DNA from: Microbacterium radiodurans | GTDB taxonomy: Bacteria > Actinomycetota > Actinomycetes > Actinomycetales > Microbacteriaceae | NCBI RefSeq assembly: GCF_008710705.1 | Contig: NZ_VYRZ01000003.1 | Coordinates: forward strand, 496,001 to 560,000 | Reading direction: 5' to 3' | DNA: 64,000 nucleotides | Shown here: positions 48,801 through 56,885 of the stretch, piece by piece | How positions within the stretch are numbered: the first letter of the stretch is position 1 | How the letters are laid out: each line of letters begins with the position of its first letter | Notes under the pieces: model-generated | What the model was told of the DNA's origin: nothing | Database searches by the model: none | The model's input: the letters and a program-made list of their open reading frames with translations, nothing else | Program-made: the position numbers and the translations under genes

Positions 48801-49852
48801 GCGCGCGCGTCGGTCGCGACGTCGAGGCCTCGACGGTCCTGCTTCTGCCGTCGATGACGCGCATCGAGGACGGCGCCTTCCTCGCCGACGACACGATGGT
48901 CGCGTCGTACGAGCTGCACGGCGGCTGGATGCGGATCGGTCCGGTGCGCATCGGTCGCCGCGCCTTCCTCGGCAACTCGGGCATGGCGGCTCCCGGGCAC
49001 CGCGTTCCGCGCGACGGTCTCGTCGCGGTCCTCTCGTCGGCGCCGGCCAAGGCGAAAGCGGGAACCTCGTGGCTCGGATCGCCCGCGGTGCGTCTGCGGC
49101 GTCAGACCTCCGACGCCGACGAGAGCCGCACGTACCGTCCGCCGGTGCGCCTGCGCGTCGCGCGAGCTCTCTGGGAGATGTGCCGCATCGTCCCCGTCGT
49201 CGTCACGTGCGGGGTGGGAGTGCTCGTGCTCTTCGCGCTCGCAGCCCTCACCCTGACGGCGGGACCGCTCGTGGCGCTGCTGCTGTCGGGCGTCGTCATG
49301 CTCGCGGCGGGAGCGGTCGCGGCCGGTGTGTCGGCCGCCGCGAAATGGCTGATCGTCGGGCCCATCCGTGCGGGGGAGCAGCCGCTGTGGTCGTCGTTCG
49401 TCTGGCGCACCGAGGTCGCCGACACCTTCACCGAGATGGTCGCCGCGCCCTGGTTCGCGCGCGCGGCGGCGGGAACTCCCGCGCTCGCGGTGTGGCTGCG
49501 CGCGCTCGGTGCCCGGATCGGGCGCGGCGTGTGGTGCGACAGCTATTGGCTGCCCGAGCCCGATCTCGTCGAACTCGGCGACGGATCGACGGTGAACCGG
49601 GGGTGCGTCGTGCAGACGCACCTGTTCCATGATCGAATCATGAGCATGGATGCCGTTCGACTCGAGCCCGGGGCGACCCTGGGTCCGCACAGCGTCATCC
49701 TCCCCGCAGCGACCATCGGCGCTCACGCCACCGTCGGCCCGGCGTCGCTCGTGATGCGCGGCGAGACCGTCCCCGTCGGATCGCGCTGGAGCGGCAACCC
49801 CATCGGCCCCTGGCGCGTCGTGCGCGTGCGCTCCTACCAGTCGACGTCGTGA
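45875..49852 (+). CDS. Pls/PosA family non-ribosomal peptide synthetase (poly-amino-acid synthetase architecture)
   Basis: A 1325-residue enzyme. The adenylation domain (about 20-510) has IFTSGSTGVPKGV, FDASCEEMW, NTYGPTEATVV, GELIIGGVGLARYL, YRSGDLVR, GRADDQVKVGGRRIELGEVE and TSGKVDRAALP. A thiolation domain follows with the pantetheine Ser564 in DLGGGSLAAAQ. The rest holds about six membrane helices and three tandem left-handed beta-helix-like segments (about 775-840, 980-1075, 1217-1315), with hexapeptides such as IRIGADASIGARS. There is no condensation or thioesterase domain. Length and layout match epsilon-poly-L-lysine synthetase Pls. The A-domain pocket carries Asp then Glu (FDASCEE), which would fit a cationic amino acid (inference). 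Start GTG at 45875. Confidence 0.85.
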   Translation: MDATAPATTQASLDRSARTPPERTLLDVLRATAARHPEASALDDGSGALSYRELMARVGRLATRLHEAGVGRGDRVGVRMPSGSQELYLSILGILAAGAAYVPVDADDPDDRARLVFGEAGVRGIIGGDGDFVPSAQFADSAGAGETSAATAPAPLFAGDAPHPSTDTLGSLPQPTPDDDAWVIFTSGSTGVPKGVAVSHRSAAAFVDAEARLFVAAAPLGPGDRVLAGLSVGFDASCEEMWLAWRHGACLVPAPRALVRSGEDLAPWLLRQGITVVSTVPTLAAMWPAALIENVRLLIFGGEACPPELAARLASADREVWNTYGPTEATVVACAAPLTGEGPVRIGLPLDGWDLAVVDPSGARVAEGETGELIIGGVGLARYLDPVKDAEKYAPMPSLGWERAYRSGDLVRFESAGLVFQGRADDQVKVGGRRIELGEVESALQDLPGVSGAAAAVRTTEAGVPILVGYLAAAPDFDRLAARALLAERLPAPLVPLLAVVDELPVRTSGKVDRAALPWPLPELDAPSADFTPAEAWLAQQWQAVLGMPVPGPKADFFDLGGGSLAAAQLVSLIRVRVPEFAVADIYDLPRLGAMARALGPLPASDEAGSYHRPAPTPRRTQWVQTLLGIPLFVLSGARWLLYLMTASAILRLAPGFEVLPEVPWPVLVAGLLVFATPFGRMAVAVVAARLLLGGLRPGDYPRGGAVHLRLWLAEQVADQIDAVGLSGAPWAVAYARALGARIGRGVDLHSLPPVTGMLEIGDGAAIEPEVDLSGYWIDGDVVRIGGIRIGADASIGARSTLAPGTKIGRRAEIAPGSAVFGRVRADQTWAGSPAVRVGGAAESGWPTHRAPAGRRWLVAYALAAAVLGLLPLTALAAGGLVLAQGVRGAETLGAALAGAMVWLVPATLAAGILFALAVVVLVRLLSIGLVEGVHPVRSRIGWQVWATERLLDSARTVLFPIYSSLATPVWLRLLGARVGRDVEASTVLLLPSMTRIEDGAFLADDTMVASYELHGGWMRIGPVRIGRRAFLGNSGMAAPGHRVPRDGLVAVLSSAPAKAKAGTSWLGSPAVRLRRQTSDADESRTYRPPVRLRVARALWEMCRIVPVVVTCGVGVLVLFALAALTLTAGPLVALLLSGVVMLAAGAVAAGVSAAAKWLIVGPIRAGEQPLWSSFVWRTEVADTFTEMVAAPWFARAAAGTPALAVWLRALGARIGRGVWCDSYWLPEPDLVELGDGSTVNRGCVVQTHLFHDRIMSMDAVRLEPGATLGPHSVILPAATIGAHATVGPASLVMRGETVPVGSRWSGNPIGPWRVVRVRSYQSTS

Positions 49853-49876
49853 CGGACCGCTCGTGAAGGATCGCAC

Positions 49877-51196
49877 ATGACCGCGCCGGTGCGCACCGAC
49901 GCGTACGCGCCCCAATCGGGCGATGCCTCGTGGGATGCCCTCGCCTACGACCTCGACCTCGTGTACCGCGTGCGCACGAACCGGCTGCACGGCACGGCGA
50001 CGATCACCGCGCGGGCGCGCGAGGACCTGACCGCGGTTCGCCTCGACCTCGTCGGTCTGCGGGTCGAGCGGGTCGAGGTCGACGGTGTGCGCGTGCGCGG
50101 CGTGCGTCAGGGGCCGCGGTCGGTGCGGGTGGCGCTGCCGGCCGAGGTGCTCTCGGGCGACGCGTTCACGGTGCGGGTGACCTACGCCGGGGCTCCCGCG
50201 CCGCGCCGTTCCCGGTGGGGGAGCATCGGGTGGGAGGAGCTCACCGACGGCGCCCTCGTGGCCGGTCAGCCGACCGGTGCTCCGACCTGGTTCCCCTGCA
50301 ACGACCGCCCCGATGCCCGTGCGCCGATGCGCATGTCGGTCACGACCGACGCCGAGTACACCGTCGTGGCGACGGGGACGCCGGCACCCGTCGAGCGCGC
50401 CGGGGGTCTCCGCACCTGGCGGTTCCGGTGCGATGAGCCGGTCGCGACGTATCTCGCCGCTGTGCACATCGGCCGCTATGCGCAGTCGGCCGTCGGGGGC
50501 CGCCCGGCCGGCGGGTCCGCCGTGCCGGTCAGCCTGGCCGTACCCGTCGCCCACCGCGCCGCGGCCGAGCGCGCGTTCGGGGAGGTCCCCGGCATCCTCG
50601 CCCTCTTCGCGCAGAGCTTCGGCCCGTACCCGCAGGCGGCCTGCGCCCTGGTCGTCACCGACGACGAGCTCGAGATCCCGCTCGAGGCGCAGGGTCTCGC
50701 CGTGTTCGGTGCGAACCACCTGGCCCCCGAGCACGCGCGTCTGATCGCCCACGAGCTCGCGCACCAGTGGTTCGGCAACAGCGTCGGCGTCGCCGCGTGG
50801 CGCGACATCTGGCTGAACGAGGGCTTCGCCTGCTACGCCGAGTGGCTGTGGTCGGAGCGCTCGGGCGGACCGTCGGCCGACGACTGCGCCCGCAGCCATC
50901 ACGCACGCCTCGCCGCCCTGCCCCAGGACCTGCTGCTCACCGACCCCGGCCCCGACCTCATGTTCGACGACCGCGTCTACAAGCGCGGCGCCCTGACGCT
51001 GCACGCCCTGCGTCTCACCGTCGGCGACGACGCCTTCTTCGGCCTGCTGCGCGCCTGGACCGGCGAGAACCGGCACGCGCTCGTCGACACCGCGGACTTC
51101 CGCGACCTGGTCGAGCGCCGGCTGGGGGCGGCGTCGACCGTCCTCAGCCCGTGGCTCGACGCGCCGGCGCTTCCGGCGCTGCCACCGCGACGCTGA
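49877..51196 (+). CDS. M1 family zinc metallopeptidase
   Basis: A 439-residue cytoplasmic peptidase. The zinc site is His292-E-L-A-His296 with Glu315 in WLNEGFACYAEW, the M1 HEXXH-X18-E pattern. The usual GAMEN substrate loop is replaced by LEAQGLAVFG, so N-terminal binding may differ from standard aminopeptidases. The catalytic Tyr is in DRVYKRGAL. It starts 25 bases after the Pls-like gene; as a partner it might trim or degrade the poly-amino acid and give self-protection (inference). Its end overlaps the convergent PPTase gene by 53 bases. Confidence 0.85.
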   Translation: MTAPVRTDAYAPQSGDASWDALAYDLDLVYRVRTNRLHGTATITARAREDLTAVRLDLVGLRVERVEVDGVRVRGVRQGPRSVRVALPAEVLSGDAFTVRVTYAGAPAPRRSRWGSIGWEELTDGALVAGQPTGAPTWFPCNDRPDARAPMRMSVTTDAEYTVVATGTPAPVERAGGLRTWRFRCDEPVATYLAAVHIGRYAQSAVGGRPAGGSAVPVSLAVPVAHRAAAERAFGEVPGILALFAQSFGPYPQAACALVVTDDELEIPLEAQGLAVFGANHLAPEHARLIAHELAHQWFGNSVGVAAWRDIWLNEGFACYAEWLWSERSGGPSADDCARSHHARLAALPQDLLLTDPGPDLMFDDRVYKRGALTLHALRLTVGDDAFFGLLRAWTGENRHALVDTADFRDLVERRLGAASTVLSPWLDAPALPALPPRR

Positions 51197-51881
51197 CGAC
51201 GACGTCCGCGGGACCGGGCAGCGGATGCACCGCGTACCTCCGCGGCGCCGGCCCCGAGCCTGCCGCCGGCCCGGTGCTGGCCGCCGGCGCCGGGACCTCC
51301 GCGAAGACGCACCCGCCGCGGGTCGACAGCCGCACCGTCGCCGGATCGACGCGCAGTCCGCGCCCGTCCGCCTTGAGCGCGGCCTCCACGCGGGTCCACG
51401 TCGTCGTGTCGGCGCGGTCGTCGTGCAGAGCATCGCGGATGCGGCGGACCGCCGCCGCGTCGAGGTTCGCGGGGGCCGCGTCGATCGCGAACCCGGCCCC
51501 GAACCCCGAACCGCCGCCCGCCCTGCCCGCGGCCCCGCCCTCGAGGTCGGCCGTCGTCGCGACGATCGCCCATCCCGCCGCGTAGGTGACCGACACGGCG
51601 CCCGGCCACCCCGCCGCCCGCACGGCCCCGTGGTCGCCGCCGCACCACCCGCACACCCGCGAGAAGCGGATGCCGGCGGCATCCGCGCCCTGCCGCGACA
51701 GCGACGCGCGCAGCGCCTCGTCCGCGGCGATCCGGCGGTCGCCGCCGGTGCGCCGCCAGCCGACGTCGACGGCGATACGTCTGTCGGAGCGCTGGGGCTC
51801 CTGGGGCTCCGGCTCGAGGATCAGGCGACACCAGTCCCGCGCGTCCGACGAACGCATCGCGTCGGGGTCCGCGGAGAGCAT
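51144..51881 (-). CDS. 4'-phosphopantetheinyl transferase (Sfp-like)
   Basis: A 245-residue transferase that would attach phosphopantetheine to carrier proteins. Visible are SVTYAAGWAIVATTADL, the metal-binding FAIDAAPANLDAAAVRRIRD and the core WTRVEAALKADGRGLRVDP, which matches the Sfp W-(T)-x-x-E-A-x-x-K motif. The start overlaps the NUDIX gene stop as TGATG. It is probably the activator of the Pls-like thiolation domain next door. An upstream Trp-Cys-Gly-Gly region (CGWCGGDHGAV) is typical of actinobacterial members. Confidence 0.85.
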   Translation of the reverse strand: MLSADPDAMRSSDARDWCRLILEPEPQEPQRSDRRIAVDVGWRRTGGDRRIAADEALRASLSRQGADAAGIRFSRVCGWCGGDHGAVRAAGWPGAVSVTYAAGWAIVATTADLEGGAAGRAGGGSGFGAGFAIDAAPANLDAAAVRRIRDALHDDRADTTTWTRVEAALKADGRGLRVDPATVRLSTRGGCVFAEVPAPAASTGPAAGSGPAPRRYAVHPLPGPADVVVSVAVAAPEAPARRATG

Positions 51882-52819
51882 CAGACCTTCGGCAGGTGCG
51901 TCTCGATCGACACGATGCCGGCGCCGGGGGTGAGCCGCGACAGGTGGACGACCGAGAAGGCGCCCGTCTCGAGCGCCGAGGCGCTGCCGAGGTACGAGCC
52001 CCGCAGGGTTCCGGTCGCGAGGGCCATCTCGTTCAGCAGGTCGGGCAGCACCGGGCCGTGGCTGCAGAGCACGACGGGCTTTCGCGCGCGGACCCGGGCG
52101 CCGACGACGCTCCGCACATCGGCCTCGCCGCGCTCCCACGCGTCCTGCCCGAGCGCGGGCAGACGTTCGGTGTGCTTGCCGATCGCGCCGGCGAGCGGGG
52201 CGACCGTCCGCAGGCACCGTTCGGCGTCGGATGACGCGATGCGCCGCACCCCGAAGGCCAGCAGCGGACCGACGATCGCGTTCGCCTGCTTCTTGCCGCG
52301 CGAGCTGAGCGGCCGCGCAGCATCCTCGCCGTCCCAGTCCTCGCGCGAGACCGCTTTGGCGTGCCGCAGCGCGATGAGCGGGAACGTGTCGATCGCGTTC
52401 TCGTCGACGAGGCGCACGAACTCGTCGAGGATCTCGATGTCGACCGGGTAGCTCAGGCGGCTCCGCGCCTTCTTGAGCCCCACCCACTCGACGGCGGCGA
52501 TCTCCTTGTTCGGCACGAAGCTCGACATCCGGATGGCGAGATCGGTCGCCTCGGTCGCCCAGTAGTGCACGATCTTCTGCTTCTTGCTCGGCAGACGATA
52601 ACGCGAGACCCCCACGGGAGGGCCGAGCCGGACGGCGATGCCGGTCTCCTCGCGGATCTCGCGCACCGCGGTCTCGGCGAGCATCTCGCCGGGCTCGACC
52701 TTGCCCTTGGGCAGGGTGACGTCCCGATACTTCGTCCGGTGGATCAGCAGCACCTTGATCTTGTTGTCGACCACCCGCCACACGACACCGCCAGCCGCAT
52801 AGATCGCGGTGTCGGTCAT
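51881..52819 (-). CDS. mutT1: NUDIX hydrolase fused to a histidine phosphatase domain, MutT1-like
   Basis: A 312-residue two-domain enzyme. The Nudix box [22 protein letters not shown] lies near 39-60. The C-terminal histidine phosphatase domain starts at [17 protein letters not shown] (RHA motif near 150) and carries the second His in [12 protein letters not shown]. Mycobacterial MutT1 has the same fusion and lies upstream of ppk as here; it hydrolyses 8-oxo-dGTP and diadenosine polyphosphates. It starts in an ATGA overlap with the ppk stop. Confidence 0.9.
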   Translation of the reverse strand: MTDTAIYAAGGVVWRVVDNKIKVLLIHRTKYRDVTLPKGKVEPGEMLAETAVREIREETGIAVRLGPPVGVSRYRLPSKKQKIVHYWATEATDLAIRMSSFVPNKEIAAVEWVGLKKARSRLSYPVDIEILDEFVRLVDENAIDTFPLIALRHAKAVSREDWDGEDAARPLSSRGKKQANAIVGPLLAFGVRRIASSDAERCLRTVAPLAGAIGKHTERLPALGQDAWERGEADVRSVVGARVRARKPVVLCSHGPVLPDLLNEMALATGTLRGSYLGSASALETGAFSVVHLSRLTPGAGIVSIETHLPKV

Positions 52820-54984
52820 CGCACCGCCCGAGCGCGCCGGCGCCGCTGGACCTGGGTCATCGTCCGATCCTGCAGGTCGATGAGCGGCTTGCCGTCGGCG
52901 TCGAACGCGTGACGCGTCCAGACGCCGCCCTCGCCGAGGTGCCACGAGCTCGTCTCATCGCTCATGGCGAGGTCGAACAGGGCGATGAGCTCCTTGACGT
53001 GTGCCGGAGCGACGACGCGGACGAGCGCCTCCACACGGCGGTCGAGGTTCCGGTGCATCATGTCGGCGCTGCCGATGAACGCCAGCGTGTCGCCGTCGTT
53101 GTGGAACGTGAAGATGCGCGAGTGCTCGAGGTAGCGACCCAGGATGGAGCGCACCGTGATGTTGTCGGTGACGCCCGGCAGGTCGGTGCGCAGGGAGCAG
53201 ATGCCGCGCACCCAGACGTCGACGCGGACGCCCGCCTGGCTCGCCCGGTACAGCGCGTCGATGATCTGCTCGTCGACCATCGAGTTGACCTTGATGCGGA
53301 TGTGCGCCGGCTTGCCCTCGAGCGCGTTGCGGCGCTCGCCGTCGATGTGGCGGAGGAGGCCCTTCCGCAGGTGCAGCGGAGCCACGAGCAGACGCTTGAA
53401 CTTCTTCTCGATCGCGTAGCCGCTGAGCTCGTTGAAGAGGCGGGTGAGGTCGCGGCCCACCTGCTCGTCGCAGGTGAAGAGGCCGAAGTCCTCGTACAGC
53501 CGGCTCGTCTTCGGGTTGTAGTTGCCCGTGCCGATGTGGCTGTAGTTGCGGAGCTTCCCGTCCTCTTCGCGGATGACGTGCAGCAGCTTGCAGTGGGTCT
53601 TCAGCCCCACGAGCCCGTAGACGACGTGCACGCCGGCCTTCTCGAGCTTGCGCGCCCAGACGATGTTCGCCGCCTCGTCGAAGCGCGCCTTCACCTCGAC
53701 GAGCGCGAGCACCTGCTTGCCGCGCTCGGCGGCGTCGATGAGCGCCTGCACGATGGGGCTGTCGCCCGAGGTGCGGTAGAGGGTCTGCTTGATGGCCAGC
53801 ACGTGCGGGTCGCGCGCCGCCTGCTCGAGGAACGCCACGACGCTCGTGGTGAACGACTCGTACGGGTGGTGGACGAGCACGTCGCCCGCGCGGATCGCGC
53901 TGAAGAAGTCGGTGCGCCCGTTCTGCTCGCCCGGCTGGAAGGCCGTCGCGGTGGTCGGCACGTGCGGCTGGTACTTCAGCTCCGGGCGGTCGATCCGCGT
54001 GAGGTCGAACAGTCCGCGCAGATCCAGGGGCCCCGGGAGGCGGTAGACCTCCTGGTCGGTGATGTCGAGCTCGCCGAGGAGCAGATCGAGGGTGACGTCG
54101 TCGATGTCCTCGGTCACCTCGAGACGGATCGGCGGACCGAACCGGCGGCGCAGGAGCTCGGCCTCGAGCGCCTGGATCAGGTTCTCGGTCTCGTCCTCCT
54201 CGATGACGACGTCCTCGTTGCGCGTCAGGCGGAACGTGTGGTGCTCGAGGATCTCCATTCCCGGGAAGAGGTCCTCGAGGTTGTTGGCGATCAGGTACTC
54301 GAGCGGCAGGTAGCGCGTGCCGGGGCCCTCGGTGTCGAGCTCGACGAAGCGGGGGAGCATCGGCGGCACCTTGAGGCGCGCGAACTCCTGGCGACCGGTC
54401 TTGGCGTTGCGGATGCGCACCGCGAGGTTCAGCGACAGGCCCGAGATGTAGGGGAAGGGGTGCGCGGGGTCGACCGCCAGCGGCATGAGGACGGGGAACA
54501 CCTGCGCCTGGAAGTACTCGTACAGACGGGTGCGTTCGGCGTCGTCGAGGTCGTCCCAGCCGATGATCCGGATGCCGGATTCCGCCAGGGCCGGCATGAC
54601 GTCGTCGGCCCAGGCCCGCGCGTGGCGCAGCTGCAGCGCATGGGCCTCGGCCGAGATGTCGGCGAGCACCTCCTGCGGCGCGCGGCCGACGTTGGTGGGC
54701 ACGGCCAGCCCGGTGATGATGCGGCGCTTGAGACCGGCCACGCGCACCATGAAGAACTCGTCGAGGTTGCTCGCGAAGATGGCGAGGAAGTTCGCCCGCT
54801 CGAGCACGGGGAGCGTCGGGTCCTCGGCCAGTTCCAGCACGCGCTGGTTGAACGCGAGCCAGCTGATCTCGCGGTCGGTGTAGCGGTGGTCGGGCAGCTG
54901 CGCGTCGCCGGCTTCGAACGCGGGCTCGAAGTCGTCGTCGTCGGCGTCACCCAGTCCGGAGTCGAGAGCCTCGGTGTCGATCAT
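52816..54984 (-). CDS. ppk1: Polyphosphate kinase 1
   Basis: A 722-residue polyphosphate kinase making polyP from ATP reversibly. The N-terminal domain starts [20 protein letters not shown]; the catalytic domain carries the phosphorylated His near 483 in [20 protein letters not shown] and the later block [32 protein letters not shown]. The actinobacterial acidic N-terminal extension is present. ppk, mutT1 and pst genes within 15 kb tie phosphate import to polyP storage. Cotranscribed with mutT1. Confidence 0.96.
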   Translation of the reverse strand: MIDTEALDSGLGDADDDDFEPAFEAGDAQLPDHRYTDREISWLAFNQRVLELAEDPTLPVLERANFLAIFASNLDEFFMVRVAGLKRRIITGLAVPTNVGRAPQEVLADISAEAHALQLRHARAWADDVMPALAESGIRIIGWDDLDDAERTRLYEYFQAQVFPVLMPLAVDPAHPFPYISGLSLNLAVRIRNAKTGRQEFARLKVPPMLPRFVELDTEGPGTRYLPLEYLIANNLEDLFPGMEILEHHTFRLTRNEDVVIEEDETENLIQALEAELLRRRFGPPIRLEVTEDIDDVTLDLLLGELDITDQEVYRLPGPLDLRGLFDLTRIDRPELKYQPHVPTTATAFQPGEQNGRTDFFSAIRAGDVLVHHPYESFTTSVVAFLEQAARDPHVLAIKQTLYRTSGDSPIVQALIDAAERGKQVLALVEVKARFDEAANIVWARKLEKAGVHVVYGLVGLKTHCKLLHVIREEDGKLRNYSHIGTGNYNPKTSRLYEDFGLFTCDEQVGRDLTRLFNELSGYAIEKKFKRLLVAPLHLRKGLLRHIDGERRNALEGKPAHIRIKVNSMVDEQIIDALYRASQAGVRVDVWVRGICSLRTDLPGVTDNITVRSILGRYLEHSRIFTFHNDGDTLAFIGSADMMHRNLDRRVEALVRVVAPAHVKELIALFDLAMSDETSSWHLGEGGVWTRHAFDADGKPLIDLQDRTMTQVQRRRRARAVR

Positions 54985-55032
54985 CCCCTCATCATGGCAG
55001 TCCCGCGTGTCCTGCCGGTGAACGAGGCGTGG

Positions 55033-55731
55033 TCAGCTCTGCGCGGACTCGCGGGGGGTCGGCACCTGGTCGTCCTCGTACACGTTGAACCGGTACCCGA
55101 CGTTGCGCACCGTGCCGATGAGCTGCTCGAGGTCGCCGAGCTTGGCTCGCAGGCGCCGGACGTGAACGTCGACGGTCCGGGTGCCGCCGAAGTAGTCGTA
55201 GCCCCACACCTCGCTGAGCAGCTGCTCGCGCGTGAACACCCGCGACGGGTGCGTCGCGAAGAAGTGCAGCAGCTGGAACTCCTTGTAGGTCAGATCGAGC
55301 GGCTTGCCGTGGACCTTCGCCGAGTACGACGACTCGTCGATCGAGATCCCCGAGGTCTGGATGCGGGTCGACACCTGCTCCTGACTGGTGCGTCCGGCGA
55401 CGAGGCGGATGCGCGCGTCGACCTCGGCGGGACCGGCCGTGGCGAGGATGACGTCGTCGACGCCCCAGTCCGGCGAGACGGCCGTGAGGCCGCCCTCGGT
55501 GACGATGAGGACGAGCGGAGCATCGAGCCCCGTGGTGCTGAGGATCTTGCAGAGCGACTTCGCGCCGACGAGGTCCTGCCGCGCATCGAGGAAGATGACG
55601 TCGGCGCTCGGGGCGCTGACGAGCTGGGCGGGTTCGGCCGGGATGAGGCGGACGCGGTGGCTGAGCAGCTCGAGGGCGGGCAACGGCATCCCACCGCCGG
55701 GGGTGGAACTCAGGATGAGAAGCTGGGCCAA
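55033..55731 (-). CDS. glnR: GlnR-type orphan response regulator
   Basis: A 232-residue OmpR-class regulator. The receiver is atypical in the GlnR way: [38 protein letters not shown] (Asp49) and [20 protein letters not shown]. The winged helix is standard ([39 protein letters not shown]). GlnR is the global nitrogen regulator of actinobacteria and has no partner kinase. The start is a TTG at 55731 preceded by GGAGG. No kinase gene lies nearby, consistent with orphan status. Confidence 0.88.
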   Translation of the reverse strand: MAQLLILSSTPGGGMPLPALELLSHRVRLIPAEPAQLVSAPSADVIFLDARQDLVGAKSLCKILSTTGLDAPLVLIVTEGGLTAVSPDWGVDDVILATAGPAEVDARIRLVAGRTSQEQVSTRIQTSGISIDESSYSAKVHGKPLDLTYKEFQLLHFFATHPSRVFTREQLLSEVWGYDYFGGTRTVDVHVRRLRAKLGDLEQLIGTVRNVGYRFNVYEDDQVPTPRESAQS

Positions 55732-55830
55732 CGGGGATTCCTCCGGGAGCTGCCGGGACGTGACCTCATCTTAGGCGCTGCCCGACGAGCCGCCGCGCGC
55801 GGCGGATCGGCGCCGGCCGGCGCGGTGCGT

Positions 55831-55836
55831 CACAAT
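55831..55836 (+). promoter_or_regulatory. -10 box of a leaderless promoter (CACAAT)
   Basis: CACAAT, six bases, then GTG at 55843. Weaker than the TANNNT boxes but at the same spacing. Confidence 0.4.
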
Positions 55837-55842
55837 GGACGG

Positions 55843-56133
55843 GTGACCGCGCCCGATCTCGCCCCGCCCCGCACCGTCGGCGGAGTCGTCGCGGTCTGGG
55901 TCGTCGCCGCGCTCGCCGCCGTCGCGGTGGGGGTCCTCGCCCCGGTGGAGGATCGCGCGCTCTGGATGCCGATCGCCCTCGGCGCGTGCGTCGTCGTCGC
56001 CTTCGTCGTCCAGCTCGCGGTCGGCCGTTCGCGCGGTTTCATCCAGCGGGTCGCGGCGAGCGCTCTGGGTGCCCTGCTCGTCATGGGCCTCATCGGCGTC
56101 GGGTTCGCTCTCTCGGCCCTGATCGCCGCCTGA
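55843..56133 (+). CDS. Small three-helix membrane protein
   Basis: A 96-residue protein with hydrophobic segments VVAVWVVAALAAVAVGVLA, MPIALGACVVVAFVVQLAV and ALGALLVMGLIGVGFALSAL. The motif VGRSRGFIQRVAAS lies in the loop between helices two and three. Conserved in related actinobacteria by impression only; function unknown. Divergent from glnR. Confidence 0.65.
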   Translation: MTAPDLAPPRTVGGVVAVWVVAALAAVAVGVLAPVEDRALWMPIALGACVVVAFVVQLAVGRSRGFIQRVAASALGALLVMGLIGVGFALSALIAA

Positions 56134-56148
56134 ACGCACGCTCGGGCG

Positions 56149-56154
56149 TAGAGT
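56149..56154 (+). promoter_or_regulatory. -10 box of a leaderless promoter (TAGAGT)
   Basis: TAGAGT, seven bases, then ATG at 56162. Confidence 0.55.
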
Positions 56155-56161
56155 GGAGAAC

Positions 56162-56275
56162 ATGGATCTCCTCGCGCTCGAACTGTTCTTCGTGGGCCTG
56201 CTCGGACTCGCCTCGCTCGCGATCTTCTTCGTGTCGGGCGTCGTCCTGAAGAATCTCTACCGCGGCCAGCGCTGA
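56162..56275 (+). CDS. 37-residue single-pass membrane protein
   Basis: ATG at 56162 to TGA at 56275 encodes one hydrophobic helix (LELFFVGLLGLASLAIFFVS) and a basic end VLKNLYRGQR. It has its own leaderless-type promoter, is followed within four bases by the nitrobindin gene and fits the small-membrane-protein style of actinobacteria. Function unknown; it may couple expression of the next gene. Confidence 0.6.
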   Translation: MDLLALELFFVGLLGLASLAIFFVSGVVLKNLYRGQR

Positions 56276-56279
56276 CACC

Positions 56280-56885
56280 GTGCTCGAGCTGCCCACGGAT
56301 CTGCCATCGGACCTCGTTCCGCTGTCGTGGCTGATCGGCGTGTGGGAGGGGTCGGGCGTCATCGACTACGAGACCGCCGACGGCCGGCTCACCGGCGAAT
56401 TCAGCCACCGCGTGAGCTTCAGCCATGACGGCGGCGACTTCCTGAACTACTCCGCCACGGCGCGCCTCCGAGGCGACGACGGCACCGCGGGAGCCCCGCT
56501 CGTCGCCGAGACCGGCTACTGGCGTCTCGCCCGTCCCGCCGGGCCGTCCGACGCCGGACCCGGTCTGCTGCCGCCGTCCGCCGCCGCTGTCGAGCGCACC
56601 GTCGACGACGTCGAGGGCCTGCGCAACGGCGAGGGCGCCTTCGACATCGAGGCGGCGATCGTCCATTCCGACGGCATCAGCGAGCTCTACCTCGGGCAGG
56701 TGAACGGCCCCCGCATCGACATCGCGACGGATGCCGTCGTCCGCACCGCCGGCGCGAAGGCGTACACGGCCGCCACCCGCATGTACGGCTACGTCGACGG
56801 TCACCTCCTCTGGGCCTGGGACATCGCGGCGCTCGGCGGCGAGCTCGCCGCGCACGCGTCGGCGCGCCTGGCGCGAGCGGACTGA
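56280..56885 (+). CDS. FABP-like heme-binding protein (nitrobindin family)
   Basis: A 201-residue ten-strand barrel protein. PLSWLIGVWEGSGVIDYETA begins the barrel; SHRVSFSHDGGDFLNYSATA follows, and the closing LLWAWDIAALGGELAAHASARL carries the conserved His expected to bind heme iron. Nitrobindins bind nitric oxide and scavenge peroxynitrite. GTG start at 56280, overlapping nothing but five bases after the 37-residue ORF. Its stop overlaps the ygfZ start (TGATG). Confidence 0.85.
   Translation: MLELPTDLPSDLVPLSWLIGVWEGSGVIDYETADGRLTGEFSHRVSFSHDGGDFLNYSATARLRGDDGTAGAPLVAETGYWRLARPAGPSDAGPGLLPPSAAAVERTVDDVEGLRNGEGAFDIEAAIVHSDGISELYLGQVNGPRIDIATDAVVRTAGAKAYTAATRMYGYVDGHLLWAWDIAALGGELAAHASARLARAD

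Noticed and set aside
45908..51682. A 1924-codon open frame on the minus strand opposite the Pls-like and M1 genes
   Set aside because: It is a shadow: composition is Arg/Gly/Ala/Asp noise without domains, and it lies opposite genes with clear catalytic motifs. Long antisense frames are expected at this GC content.
52909..55842. A long plus-strand frame opposite ppk and glnR
   Set aside because: No family features; ppk and glnR on the other strand are unmistakable. Only its last 96 codons, from GTG 55843, form a plausible separate gene.
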